Shown piece after piece: positions 13,052-24,163 of a DNA stretch of 64,000 bases. Origin of the DNA: Linnemannia schmuckeri. Its lineage: Eukaryota; Mortierellomycota; Mortierellomycetes; Mortierellales; Mortierellaceae. The stretch spans positions 434,001 through 498,000 of the forward strand of contig JANATG010000022.1 in assembly GCA_029449235.1 (NCBI GenBank), written 5' to 3'. How positions within the stretch are numbered: the first letter of the stretch is position 1; each line of letters opens with the position of its first letter. The position numbers and the translations under genes were made by a program. A model generated the notes under the pieces. It was not told the origin of the DNA. It searched no databases and was given only the letters and a program-made list of their open reading frames with translations.

Positions 13052-13562
13052 TCCGAGGCCGGGTGGATGGTGGGAAATGGGAGTAGAAGGATGAGAGTGG
13101 AGGAGAAAGGGGAGAAGGGAAGAGTGAAGAATGCAAAAAAAGAAAAAGAATGAGAGAATAAAGACTGAAGTGGAGTAGAAGGGTGCATACAGGAAAAGCA
13201 AAAAGTGAGCCGTTGCACATGGCATATTATGCACGTGATCTGTATCGCCAAAATGACAGCCAAGGGCTTTTTTCTTGTCCGTCAGTCTGACCTTTTCTTT
13301 ACCATCCGACCATCGCCCTTTTTCTCACACATTCTCAAACACATTCACATCACACCCGCTTCCCTCTTGTCAATATTCCTCCTTGGGCACAGGAATACGA
13401 AGCACATCACCCCTCTATATCCTCTTTGATAACTCCCATACCCGCCCTTACACGACACACACTACTCCCCGCCAGCCCTCTTCCCATTCCCACTCTGTCT
13501 TCTCACTTCAACGCCGCCATTCATCATCTGCACAGAACCCAGTCCGTGGACCTTTTTCGTCA

Positions 13563-16500
13563 ATGTCCTGGCTCTCAAAGAATGTCGGCAGTCTGAGTAA
13601 CCTGGCCAGCAGAATCGCCGCTGGTAAACATTAACAACATCATCCTCACTTCTCTCTTCTGCTCCTCTTTGCTTTAAGGCGCAACACATCCGCAAAATAA
13701 TATAACCAGCCTCTTCGAATACACGTGTGACACGTTGCGCGTTTCAATTATGCAGCTGTATTGACTTTCTCTCTCTCTCAAACACAACTTGTCTCTGATT
13801 GTGTCAATTTCCCTATCTAACTAGAAACCAACGGCGAACATGGGTCGAGCGAGGCTACTCAGCAGCTTCAGCAAGAGGTATGCTACGCGAGATTGGACAT
13901 ATCAACAAAAAGTGTACACAAAAAAAAAAAAAGCTAAGGTTATTTATTATTTCCTGTGTTTGTTGATGTTGATGTTGATGTTGATGGCCCTTGCTCAATA
14001 CGTGTAATTTTATACGATAGCTTCAAGATACCCGCGAGGAGTTAATCGCCCGACACCAGGAATGGGAGCAAGCCAAGCAGAACTACGAGTCTCGGCTAAA
14101 GAGTCTCACCAACGGCGATGCTACCGCCCAAAAAGTCGAGCAGTTGGAGCAAAAGTTGAACCGTGCTGTGGGACTACTCAAGAATCTGCAGAGTGACAAA
14201 CAGAACCTCACGCTCAAGGTCAAGGCACTCGAGGAGGAAAAAAGCGAAGCGCTGGCGCAGGTGGAGGCTGCAAAGGAGATTCAGCGTCAATTGGAGCAGC
14301 AACAACAGGATCAGGAACAACAACAGCAACGGCAGAACCAGCAGAATGGCCAAGCCGGTCCTAAATCGGATCATGTAGGGCACGAGGCTGTGGAAAAGAT
14401 TCAGCAACTAGAGCAGGAACTCAAAGCTGAGAAGGAGCAGAGGGTCACACTTGTTCAGGAGCTTGAAACTGAGAAGAACCAAAGTACCTCGCTTGTTCAG
14501 ATGCTTAAGACCGAAAAGGAACAAAGTACTTCGCTTGTTCAGGAACTCAAGGCACAGCTGCTGGAAGCCCAGGAGAGCAACAAGAAGCTGGAAGGTCAAA
14601 TCTCACAGCAGCGCGAGGAGAGCAACAGTCAAATGGATATCTCAATCGAACTCAACATGGCCAAGGACGACCTGGAGCAGGCTTTGGCAGAGATCGAGTC
14701 TTTGAGGGAGGCCAACACCAAACTGTCGAGTAAACCCAAGTCAGCACCCATGTCTCCAGTCCAGCAACAATCGCCCGCCCTTGTCAAAGAACTCGCCGAA
14801 GCCAAGGCCACCATCGCTCAGTTGGAGTTGAAGTTGTCAAAGGAATCAGAGGCCGCCATGGAGACTGTCTCCTTGAAAGCTGCTCAGAAGGAGCTTCAGG
14901 ACACTGTTCAGACGATGCGCAAGGACCTGACCCAAGCTAACAATTTGCATTCGGAGGCCCAAAAGGAACTCTCTGAACAGAATGCGATCCGGGCTGCCTT
15001 GGAAAAGAAGGAAGCAACCTTGGCCAGTAAGTTGTACTTTTGCGCGAACTCCTAAAATGGTGATGATTCTGTTAGCACGGATCTATAGCTGATAATTGTC
15101 ATTTTTCATTGCATAGAATCGATTGCGAGACTTGAATTAGAGTTGACCGCTACTAAAAAAGCTGCTGAAGGAGAGACTCCCATTAATGGTGCTGATGAGT
15201 TCTCAAAGGAGCTGCAGAGTCGTATTCAAGACCTGGAGCATCAGTTGGAGAGTAGGTCTTTGCATATATCAGGACATCGGGACTGCGCTGTAATGCCACA
15301 CGATACACATCACTCACCACTGACCTCACAACCATCTCGTCATAGCATCGAAGGAGGAGTTCTCCAACAAGCACATCGAGGCTGTTGTTCTCGCCATCCA
15401 AGCGCTTTTGGGACCGAGCCGAACTGACGCACTGCCAGAGTCTCTTGTAAACGACAAAGTTTTGGCGACATGGAACAGAGCCAAGGATGAAGTTGACAGC
15501 TACAAGGATGGAAACCGTTCTTTGGAGGACAATTTGTCTAGACTGAGGAGAGGTAACACAAAATTAACAGACGGCACATTTTCAGTGACATATTATTATG
15601 TGAATGGCGATGCTCGAAAGGATTGAAATCTCATACTTTTATTTCCGCATTCTCAATAGAAAACCAAGAGGCACAGGCTGCGCTGGAATCGGCTGAGGCC
15701 GAGAAGACCCAACAACTGGAATCTCTGCGCAAGAGTCACGAGCAGGCTATCAGCGAGCTGGAGCAAAGATTCCAGAGCGATTCACACAATCAGGAGGACC
15801 TTAATGCGCAGATCAATGCTCTCAAGCTGTCTGCAGATGAGAGCAGGAAGACATTGGAGGAGCAGTTTAACGCAGAGAAGAAGCAATTGCTTGCCAAGCA
15901 GGAAACCTTGAAGGAGGAGTACAAGACGATGAAGCAGACTTTCGAAGAGGAACTCTTGGCTGCCGAGACCTCTCAGCGAGAGCGCGATATCACGATTCAA
16001 AAGCTCCAGGCTACATTAGCGTCCAACGAGCAGGCCTTGGCCACCATCAGGGAAGATCTCCAGAAGACCATCAACGAGCGCAACCACTTCCAAACTCAAC
16101 ACAAAACTCTTCTTGATCGTGTTTCCAACATGAAGTCGACCCTCGGCACCAAGCTGCAAGCCGATATGGTAACACATCACCTGTTTCTCGCATATGCGAA
16201 GTTGATTGACTGTTATGTATTTACAGTATTTCAGAACGCTGACTTTTTTTTAATCGAACAGGACAATATCAACACTCTGCGACAGCAGATTGATCAGCTT
16301 ACAGCGCAAAACAACGACTATCTGTTGACAATCAAGCAACTGGAAGAAGAGCTCATGGCATCGCACGAGCACTACGAAAAGACATCGCGGGAGCTCGAAC
16401 ACCTCCGCCGACGCCTCGTCGACATCCAGGAAGATGCCTCAGCTGAGGTGGTTGAGAAGGAGAATCTCATTCACGAGCTCCAGTCGCGCCTACAGCGTGA

Positions 16501-17768
16501 GGAACGTGAGCGCGAGGACTGGGAGACCATGGCATCGGAGCAGCGCGCCAGCAAAGACCAGGCTATTGTGAACATGAGAGCCATGGAGCGCGAGAGGGAT
16601 GCTGCTCGTGCAGAGAAGGAGTCAATTCGTGTCGAACTCGATCGCGAGATTGAGAGTCTGAACAACTTGCAGTCGGTCCTGGAGGAGTTCCAGTCAGCCA
16701 AGGAGTCCGAGATTCAGTTTGCGCTGGAGGGACTTCACCGCCAGCTCAACCATTCCAACGCTTCGTTGGAGGAGTTCCAGCATCGCGCCCTTGCCGCCGA
16801 GGTATACATACTGTTATCGCTACTTCATGCTCGTATTGAATTGCAAATGTCAAATACACCTGACTAACATTCTTTCACACCTTTTCTTTGCAGGAACAAC
16901 TTCAAAATCTTACTCTGGATGTCGAGAGGGCGCATCAATTGGAGAGGGAGGTTAAGGAGAAGAACCTGACGATTGGAAAGCTGCGCCACGATGCTGTGAT
17001 CCAGCAAGGACACTTGACAGAGGCCATGCGTCGATTGAGAGAGGAGAACAGCCAAAACACTGTGGATATGTAAGTGCCTGATATTCCTTTATTTGATGAG
17101 ATGTTGTTTTACTGTCATTTGCACTAGTGCATCGTACTAATGTCATCCCCTCTTCTGAATCTAGTCCGCTTATCTCAAACCTGTTTATCAGTTTCTTGAA
17201 CATACCCCGCGGAGACCAAAAGCGATTCGAGATTCTTCAGTTGATCTCTGGTGTTTTGAAGTTTACTGACGAGCAACGTGAACAAGCTGGACTTATCAGG
17301 AGGGCTGGTGCTTTCGGTGCCATGACACCATCAGCGTCTGGCTCGCGTTCTCCTTCGATGGAGCAGATGAGGCAACCACCACCGGAACCACGAGAGGTAC
17401 ATTTTAACAAAATTGATATAACTCGAAAGAACGTTGCACTGTCTTATAATATGAAGGTTGAACTTGCACTGGCAGTGTATGTTTGCTTCACAGCCCTCTA
17501 AAACTGCTCCCCTCCTCCTTCCCAAGGCACTGTTAATAAGTGGTCCTTCTTTGGATGAACGTGTTTGTGCTAACCACTCTATATCCTTTATTTTCACGAT
17601 CTATATGCACAGAGCTTTATCGACATGTGGACATCCTTCCTCATCCGCGAGAGTAGTGCTAATTCCAGTGCCAATGTCAGGGGCAATAACAACAATTCAA
17701 GCAGCAGCAACGGCAACAACAATAACAATTCTACATCAAGTTCTAGCGCCAATCCTAGGAGTCCTTGA
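13563..17768 (+). CDS. GRIP-domain golgin (Imh1-like coiled-coil protein)
   Basis: Long coiled-coil tether of the trans-Golgi, recruited by Arl1 through its GRIP domain. Ten exons (13563-13623, 13825-13877, 14021-15026, 15117-15251, 15346-15552, 15660-16168, 16262-16801, 16894-17069, 17165-17396, 17613-17768) give 1,024 aa. The short leader MSWLSKNVGSLSNLASRIAA is golgin-like. Most of the protein is heptad-rich (KVEQLEQKLNRAVGLLKNLQ; repeated ELKAEKEQ units near 14410-14560). The GRIP domain is near residue 900: ISNLFISFLNIPRGDQKRFE, ILQLISGVLKFTDEQREQAG. A short acidic/aromatic block and an Asn/Ser-rich tail end the protein. CAC2 follows 186 bp downstream. Golgin identity is secure; one-to-one orthology to Imh1 is inferred. 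Confidence 0.92.
13963..13986 (+). repeat. TTGATG hexamer microsatellite
   Basis: Four tandem TTGATG units in intron 2 of the golgin gene. Confidence 0.9.
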
Positions 17769-17953
17769 ACTAAACTCTCGTGCATCAATAAAAATTGCCA
17801 CCAAAAGTGAAGGAGTTGTGACTGGGCATCATTTCGTTCAACGACAAACAACGGCGCGTAAGTTAACCCCTGAGCAAACAGGAGTTATTGTTTTTCGATT
17901 CTATTCATCACACCTTTTCTACTTACTTATTTCATCATCCACGCGTTGCCACC

Positions 17954-20916
17954 ATGAGAGTCAAGGTAAAGAGCTATTTTTACACTGCTGCCCACATTGT
18001 GTGCAGCCAGTCTGTAGACGCTGTTAGCTCGTTTGTAGAACTTGGTTCTGTTCTTGCAGATCTCAATGAGCTAATGTTACTTTATGTTTTTTTTTGCATC
18101 CACTCACCCTATTAGCCATTGCAAATCCACTGGCACGACAAACAACCTATATACTCGGCACACTTTGAGCCAGGCCCTAAAGGACGTCTGGCAACAGCAG
18201 GAGGCGACGGAAACGTCCGAGTACGTGTCTCTTAGGTTCGACGTTTGTTGCATGAGCGGAATCAACCCAGCGCAAGTCAACAAGTGCTAACAGAATGCTT
18301 TGTAATAATAATAAATAGCTCTGGAAGGTAGTGAAGGACAAGGAAAAAGATAGCACACATATCGAGTTCTTGTCAAGTTTGAATCGACATACAGCAGCCG
18401 TCAACGTTGTCCGGTTCTCGCCTACAGGTACAACTTTTGACCCAACTTTTCAGCCAAAAGTTGATAATTTTCTGGAAGGATTACCAGCAGGAAGCTTACC
18501 ATTATTTCTCTTGTTTTCATTAAATATGACCTACTAGTCGAATGTCTTGCATCAGCAGGAGATGGTATGGACTCCTTTCCATTGATCACGTTCATTCAAA
18601 CTGTACAACGAACAGGCGACGTTTTTAATTAGTGGATTATAGGAGATTTTTTAACCTCGGAAATCTCATTTGACTATTATGCTAGACGGAAACATTATCT
18701 TGTGGCGTCCAACAGAGAACAAGGAAGTAGTCAGCAGATTTGCGGAATCGGACGACGAGGAGTTTGAACGGGAGACATGGCGGGTTCAATCAATGATGAG
18801 AGGCTCGCTCTCGGACATCTACGACATTGCCTGGTCGCCTGACGGACGGTTCATCATCTCGGGATCGATTGACAACACTGCTCGGATATGGGATGTGAAA
18901 GATGGTAAGAAACCGAGTTGCGATATTAAACCTGATTAGGATATGGGTAACGCTCACGGAAGGAGTCATGAAACAGGACTTTTGGAGGCGAAACTGACCG
19001 AAACGTCATTTGACCAATCTAGCCAAGTGCATCCACGTTATCGCAGACCACCGTCACTATGTTCAGGGTGTTGCCTGGGACCCTCTCGGAGACTTTGTTG
19101 CCACTCAGAGCAGTGATCGGTATGTAGTCGGGACTATGAGTAATCGGAAATGATACTTGCTGACAACTGAACATTACAGGGGCCTAACTCGGTGGATGTT
19201 CTCGTGCATTTGGAATAGATCGGTTCATATCTACGGATTCAAAATTGACAAGAGCGGGCATGTCGTCGTCAACAACTTGGGCAAGTCGACCAAACTGGAC
19301 CTTTCCAAGCTTCGATCCATCCCTCAGCCCGCCGTGCCGATAGCAACAACATCGACCTCAACTTCAACCAGCGCGCAAACCAAATCAGCAGGAGACACGG
19401 ACATGGCGGTTGATTCTGCAACAGAGAAGGAAGATGCGTCAAAACCAACAGCCAGGACACCCAAAACATTCCGCCTCTACCATGATGAAACGTTGACTTC
19501 GTTCTTCCGACGCCTCTCATTCACACCCGACGGATCGATGCTCATCACACCTGCAGGACAGTACAGGACGCCAATTCAAAAGACAGGAACTCAGAAGGAT
19601 GACGAATCCAGCACAGCAGCACCGCAGGCATCGGAACTTGAGATGAGAAATACAGCATACATCTATGCTCGGAGAGCCTTTGGCAGGTAAGTTGAAAACG
19701 ACAACGCTACGATTCAAGGGCCACAAAAAGCAGTACTTTTATGAAATTGAAGTCCAACTAAATATTTTATGTCAATTGAACGTCTTATAGAGGTCCTGTT
19801 GCGCATCTTCCTGGCCACAAGAAGCCATCGGTCGCTATCAAGTGCAGTCCAGTGCTCTACGAACTCCGTCCTATTCAACCTGCGGGACCAAGTAGCAGTT
19901 ATCACCGACCTGCCACCACAGCATCATCGTCCGCAACAACTACTACCACCGCGACTACACCAGCAGCAACGCAGGAGAAGGCAGAGGCGCCCAAGGCACC
20001 ATCAATGTTTGGCTTGGGCTACCGGTCCATCTATGCGGTGGCGACTCAGGACTCGATCTTGATCTATGATACCCAACAATCGGCAGCTCTTGCCCTCGTT
20101 TCCCACCTCCATTATGCGACATTTACGGATATGGCGTGGTCAAGCGACGGATGTAACTTGATTCTGACCTCTTCAGATGGATTCTGTTCAATTATCTCGT
20201 TTGAGGAAGGCGAGCTCGGAACGGTATACACGCCACCTAAGTCTATGATGGATCTGCTCCCTGCACCCGACAGCACATCGACACCTCTTAACGAATCATT
20301 GGACGCGGCGGCCAATATTGCAGCAACGGCGGGTATGCTTCAAAAACTGAACGGACTGTCGTTGACGGAAAAAAAGGAGCAAAAGGCGAGCGAGAAGAAA
20401 GAGCTCAAGGAACCCAAGGCAAAGGCGAAGCAAGAGAAGGGCGAATCAGTGGGCGCAACAAAGAAGAGCGCGTCCAAAAAACAGCCTGGAAAGACGCAAT
20501 CGACACTTTCGACCCCAATAACGTCAGGACTTTCAATAATGGCAGCAAAGGCAACATCAACAACAACGACAGCAACACAGTCTCCAGCGTCGGGTTCACC
20601 TGCAGATTCACCAAAGATGTCGTTCAAGACGGAGCGCGATGGAGATTCGGTTATGAGTATTGCAAATGAACAACCTACGCCCAAGAAGCGGAGGATCCAG
20701 CCAACGTTTGTCAGCGCGCTTCCAGGAATGACAACCCCGGCACCCGTTGCTGCCTCTGTTGCCTCCCCGCCCGCGCCGTCATCACCTTTGACAGTGAGGC
20801 CTCTGACTTCTATGGACTTTGCACAACCGCCTTCACCTGCACCCTCTTCGGCCGCGGCTGCAAAGCCCAAGAAGAGGATAGCCCCTACATTCGTCAGTGC
20901 CTTGCCCGGTCACTGA
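17954..20916 (+). CDS. CAC2: Chromatin assembly factor 1 subunit B (Cac2/p60)
   Basis: WD40 subunit of CAF-1, which deposits H3-H4 behind replication forks with Asf1. Eight exons (17954-17965, 18116-18220, 18319-18427, 18538-18564, 18686-18904, 19023-19119, 19219-19686, 19791-20916) give 720 aa; the first exon is only 12 bp. The start MRVKPLQIHWHDKQPIYSAH and blocks such as AGGDGNVRLWK, DGNIILWRPT, PDGRFIISGSIDNTARIWDV and RHYVQGVAWDPLGDFVATQS are diagnostic of Cac2/CHAF1B. The C-terminal third is low-complexity and ends with two related motifs, KKRRIQPTFVSALPG and KKRIAPTFVSALPG, resembling the Asf1-binding B-domain. AATAAA lies at 20943. The splice into exon 7 uses GGAATAG at 19218; an upstream AG at about 19180 would give a different frame. 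Confidence 0.95.
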
Positions 20917-21092
20917 GAATTTGCAATCAAGACTGTTGTTGCAATAAAATCATCCTTGTAAAACGAATCAATATTGGAATATTAGAGGTTTATTATTTTC
21001 CACAGATGGAGGATTAGGATGGTTGAACGTGTGTATTGATTATGGTACATAGTTGTGACAGTCGTGCTTTGGTGTGTGGAAGAATGGTATTT

Positions 21093-21454
21093 TTAAACAA
21101 TGGTACGACGTCCGTAGCCGCCGACCCTGCGTCTTCCACCATAGCAGAAGCGGGTGAAGATCCAGGCGATGATGAAGATCACTGCGAGGATGATGAAGAT
21201 ATGTTGGAGAGCGCCGGTACCTGAAATTTGAATTGGTTTAAAAAGAGAAAGATTGATTAGGTTATATATAGATGCAGTTGCTTCAAAGCGGTGATTTTTG
21301 TGGATGAAGGCCAAGCTTTGAGAGGAAGAGAAAGAGATTGTTTTTTCCTACCGATGGTGAAGATGCCACAGAGGGCAAGGATCCAGACGACGAGGAGGAT
21401 GACACCGACGATGATGAGGCCGTCAAAGGCAATGAATTCGATAGTTCCGCACAT
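21093..21454 (-). CDS. Small two-helix membrane protein, lmo0937/DUF5670-like
   Basis: A 76-aa protein from two exons (21454-21352, 21220-21093). Two hydrophobic helices, about residues 12-34 (DGLIIVGVILLVVWILALCG) and 40-60 (LQHIFIILAVIFIIAWIF), are joined by a short Gly/Thr turn, and a basic tail CYGGRRRVGGYGRR follows. The helix-turn-helix layout with GALQHI before helix 2 resembles the bacterial lmo0937/DUF5670 family of tiny membrane proteins. That resemblance is from memory of the pattern. No function can be given. The tail is probably cytosolic by the positive-inside rule. Confidence 0.75.
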
Positions 21455-22241
21455 TTTTCGGTATTAAGTTGATCGGTTTAATGAGCTGGAGCTGGAGTGA
21501 GAAATGTGGAAAAGTGAGTGTCGCTGAGGCAGGAAGTGAAGATGGTTTGATGGAGAACAAAAATGGGGGAGGGGGGTGTGGCTTTTATGTAACTTCGGAC
21601 CAAGGGGCTGGAGGCATGTAACGGCTGGAGGCCCTGAGAGAACGGGGTGTCGTCATGGTGACTATAATGCCAAACAATGACACCTCATTAGAAGGTGCCT
21701 GAGCACCGTCCCGTGAACGATTGCATTACCGAGGGATAGAAGGTAGAAGCAAGAACACAACGGTAAAGTGCGTTAGAGTTGTTTTAATAATCGACTATAG
21801 TAGAGGTGTTGGCGTTGTTTGCAAGTAAGAAGAGTTTAGCGAGTTTGAGAAAAGGGGTGATGCGTTAATGATGCAGTGAGCGAGAGGGAAGGATGTTGTT
21901 GAAAGCATGGTCTTGACAAAGCCCTGCAATAGTTACAAAGAAACTTGTGTAGGAACACTCTTTGAATCGATCTTGCTGTTTTTGATGACTTCATGAACTC
22001 TTAAGTGATAACCTAAAATAAACATTTTTGCCTGATCTGATGTCATGGAAAAGTGGAGGAGAAAGTCAGGGACAAAATTATCGCTGGCATATCGTACTTC
22101 AGTGACTGGTCGTGAGCGAAGAGATGATTGTTAGATGTAAAGAAGGATAAGAAAGACGCGTCCACTATGATCATCACAATATCAAATGTTCTTTCCATCA
22201 CCAAGTTCAATGATCACAGTCCCTATTTTTCTCCTGTCTAC

Positions 22242-22272
<31 letters not shown>

Positions 22273-22461
22273 TTTTCGCAATTTGAGGAGGCTCAAGACA
22301 AAATAATTTGGCTGTAGGACTGCTTTCTTGTGAAGTCCCTGATGTTGATTCACTTCCTTTTTATTCTTGTCTCCATGCCAACAAGAACGTTCATTCTCTT
22401 TCTCACTCTATTCCAACACACAACAACGCCGACCGAACAAGAACGCAAGAAAACGACACAA
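21455..22461. other. Intergenic region, divergent promoters
   Basis: No gene is supported. It separates the small membrane protein (-) and cap methyltransferase (+). A 26-bp T run lies at 22245-22270. Upstream ATGs at 22342 and 22375 are in frame with ABD1, so the 5' leader or the true start is uncertain. Confidence 0.6.
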
Positions 22462-23928
22462 ATGTCAGACCAACAGGACAACAGCAGCAATGCTGCCGCT
22501 CAAGGAAACAGCAACACCGTTCCAGCACCAACATCAACATCTCAACCTGATCAAAAAACATCAAGCACAAAGCGCGCTCGCTCACCAACAGCAGCCTCCG
22601 AAGACCAACAACCTCAAAAGAAAGTCCACGCCCAAGTAGCAGATCACTATAACGCCCGTCCAGATGTGGGAGTGGAGAAACGGAAAGAATCGACGATCTT
22701 CAGACTTAAGAGTTTCAACAACTGGTTGAAATCGGTCTTGATTGGGCGGTATGCTCGTCCGAGGGATCGGGTGTTGGATGTTGGTGTGGGCAAGGGAGGA
22801 GATTTGTTGAAATGGTCCAAGGCCAAGATTCAGTACTTTATCGGATGCGGTACGAAGGCTTGTTTGTTATCGTTGCAAATTGATGGTTGTAGGATGAATG
22901 GGTGCTTGCAAGGTAGAAGCTGTATTAGTAAGCGAGCTAACTGTCTGTCTTTCTTGAACGATGTTAGATATTGCATCAAAGTCGATTGAACAAGCACGGG
23001 AGAGATACAGGACAATGAGGAACGCGCCCTTCGAGGCCCACTTTCACGCTATGGATTGCTACTCCGAACCCATCTCGAACGTAGTCGCACCAGATATTGT
23101 CTTTGACATGGTTTCGATGCAGTTCTGTCTCCACTACTCGTTCGAAACGGAAACCAAGGCTAGGATGATGCTCCACAATGTCACCTCGCAGCTCAAGCCT
23201 GGAGGTGTCTTTATCGGAACGATACCCGATGCCTACTGGATTGTGTAAGTCTAAGGTCAGGCGTGGAAATGCAGGATGGTTATTTACGCGAGCTACATTG
23301 GAAAAACATCGGCATCGAGACTGACACGGATTTTTTTATCCCTTGTGATGTTTGATATCAACAACAAATAGCAAGAAGCTGAAGTCCGAGTCGGATGATA
23401 AGCTTCAGATCGGGAACTCGATCTACTCGATCCGGTTTGAGCGCAGGGACAGGTTCGACAAGTTTGGATCCAAGTACTGGTTCCATCTCGAGGATGCCAT
23501 TGATGACTGTCCCGAGTACCTCGTCCACTTTCCCACCTTCCAAAAGTAAGTATCATTACTTTCATAACGACAGCAGTTTTGTTGTGTAAGAGACCATGCA
23601 AGGGTATTTAGGTTGACCGACTATTATTTTTCATGTCTCGATAGATTGGCAGAGGAGTACGGATTGGAGTTGATCTACAACAAAAAGTTTCATCAGGTGT
23701 ACGAGGAGGCCTCACAGGAGCTGGATTTTAATCAATTGCTGTACAGGATGAATGTCGTCTCTGAGAACGGCAGTCTCTCTGCGGATGAGTGGGAGGCCGC
23801 AAGTAAGTGTTATGTCTTCTTGTACCTGGTGAAGAACAGAAATCTCGTTCCTTGAATACTTACAAGCGCGAGCATTCTATCTTTTTCTAGATGTCTACCT
23901 GGCATTTGCCTTCAGGAAAAAGAACTAG
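22462..23928 (+). CDS. ABD1: mRNA cap guanine-N7 methyltransferase (Abd1/RNMT)
   Basis: Methylates the cap guanosine N7 of nascent mRNA in the nucleus, using S-adenosylmethionine. Exons 22462-22849, 22968-23244, 23372-23545, 23645-23802 and 23891-23928 give 344 aa. A disordered Gln/Ser N-terminus with KRARSP precedes the catalytic domain. HYNARPDVGVEKRKES and IFRLKSFNNWLKSVLIGRY match the family. The SAM site is VLDVGVGKGGDLLKW, with DIASKSIEQA after it. SMQFCLHYSFET and LKPGGVFIGTIPD are the cap/SAM pocket motifs, and the protein ends VYLAFAFRKKN. In-frame upstream ATGs at 22342 and 22375 would add a hydrophobic leader unlike this nuclear family, so 22462 is preferred. Confidence 0.95.
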
Positions 23929-24163
23929 TGGTTTGACTTTATTTATTGTATTGCTCGTTGTTTTTTGTCAAGCGTTTGTCTGCGAAGCTTCTTTCGCAAA
24001 AGGTTTATTGGCAGCAAAACAAAAAATAATAAAATAAAACAAATCCAGTTTCAAAGATTCCATGGGCTGAATGTTAAAGTGACTGTGTCCACTCCCTTTT
24101 TTCTTTTTCGCCCTAAAACGCGCGAGGTTCTCTCTGTTTCTTTCCCCAAACCCCCCGCCAACC

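Noticed and set aside
20340..20870. 176-codon antisense open frame across CAC2
   Set aside because: Antisense of the low-complexity CAC2 C-terminal region; no independent support.
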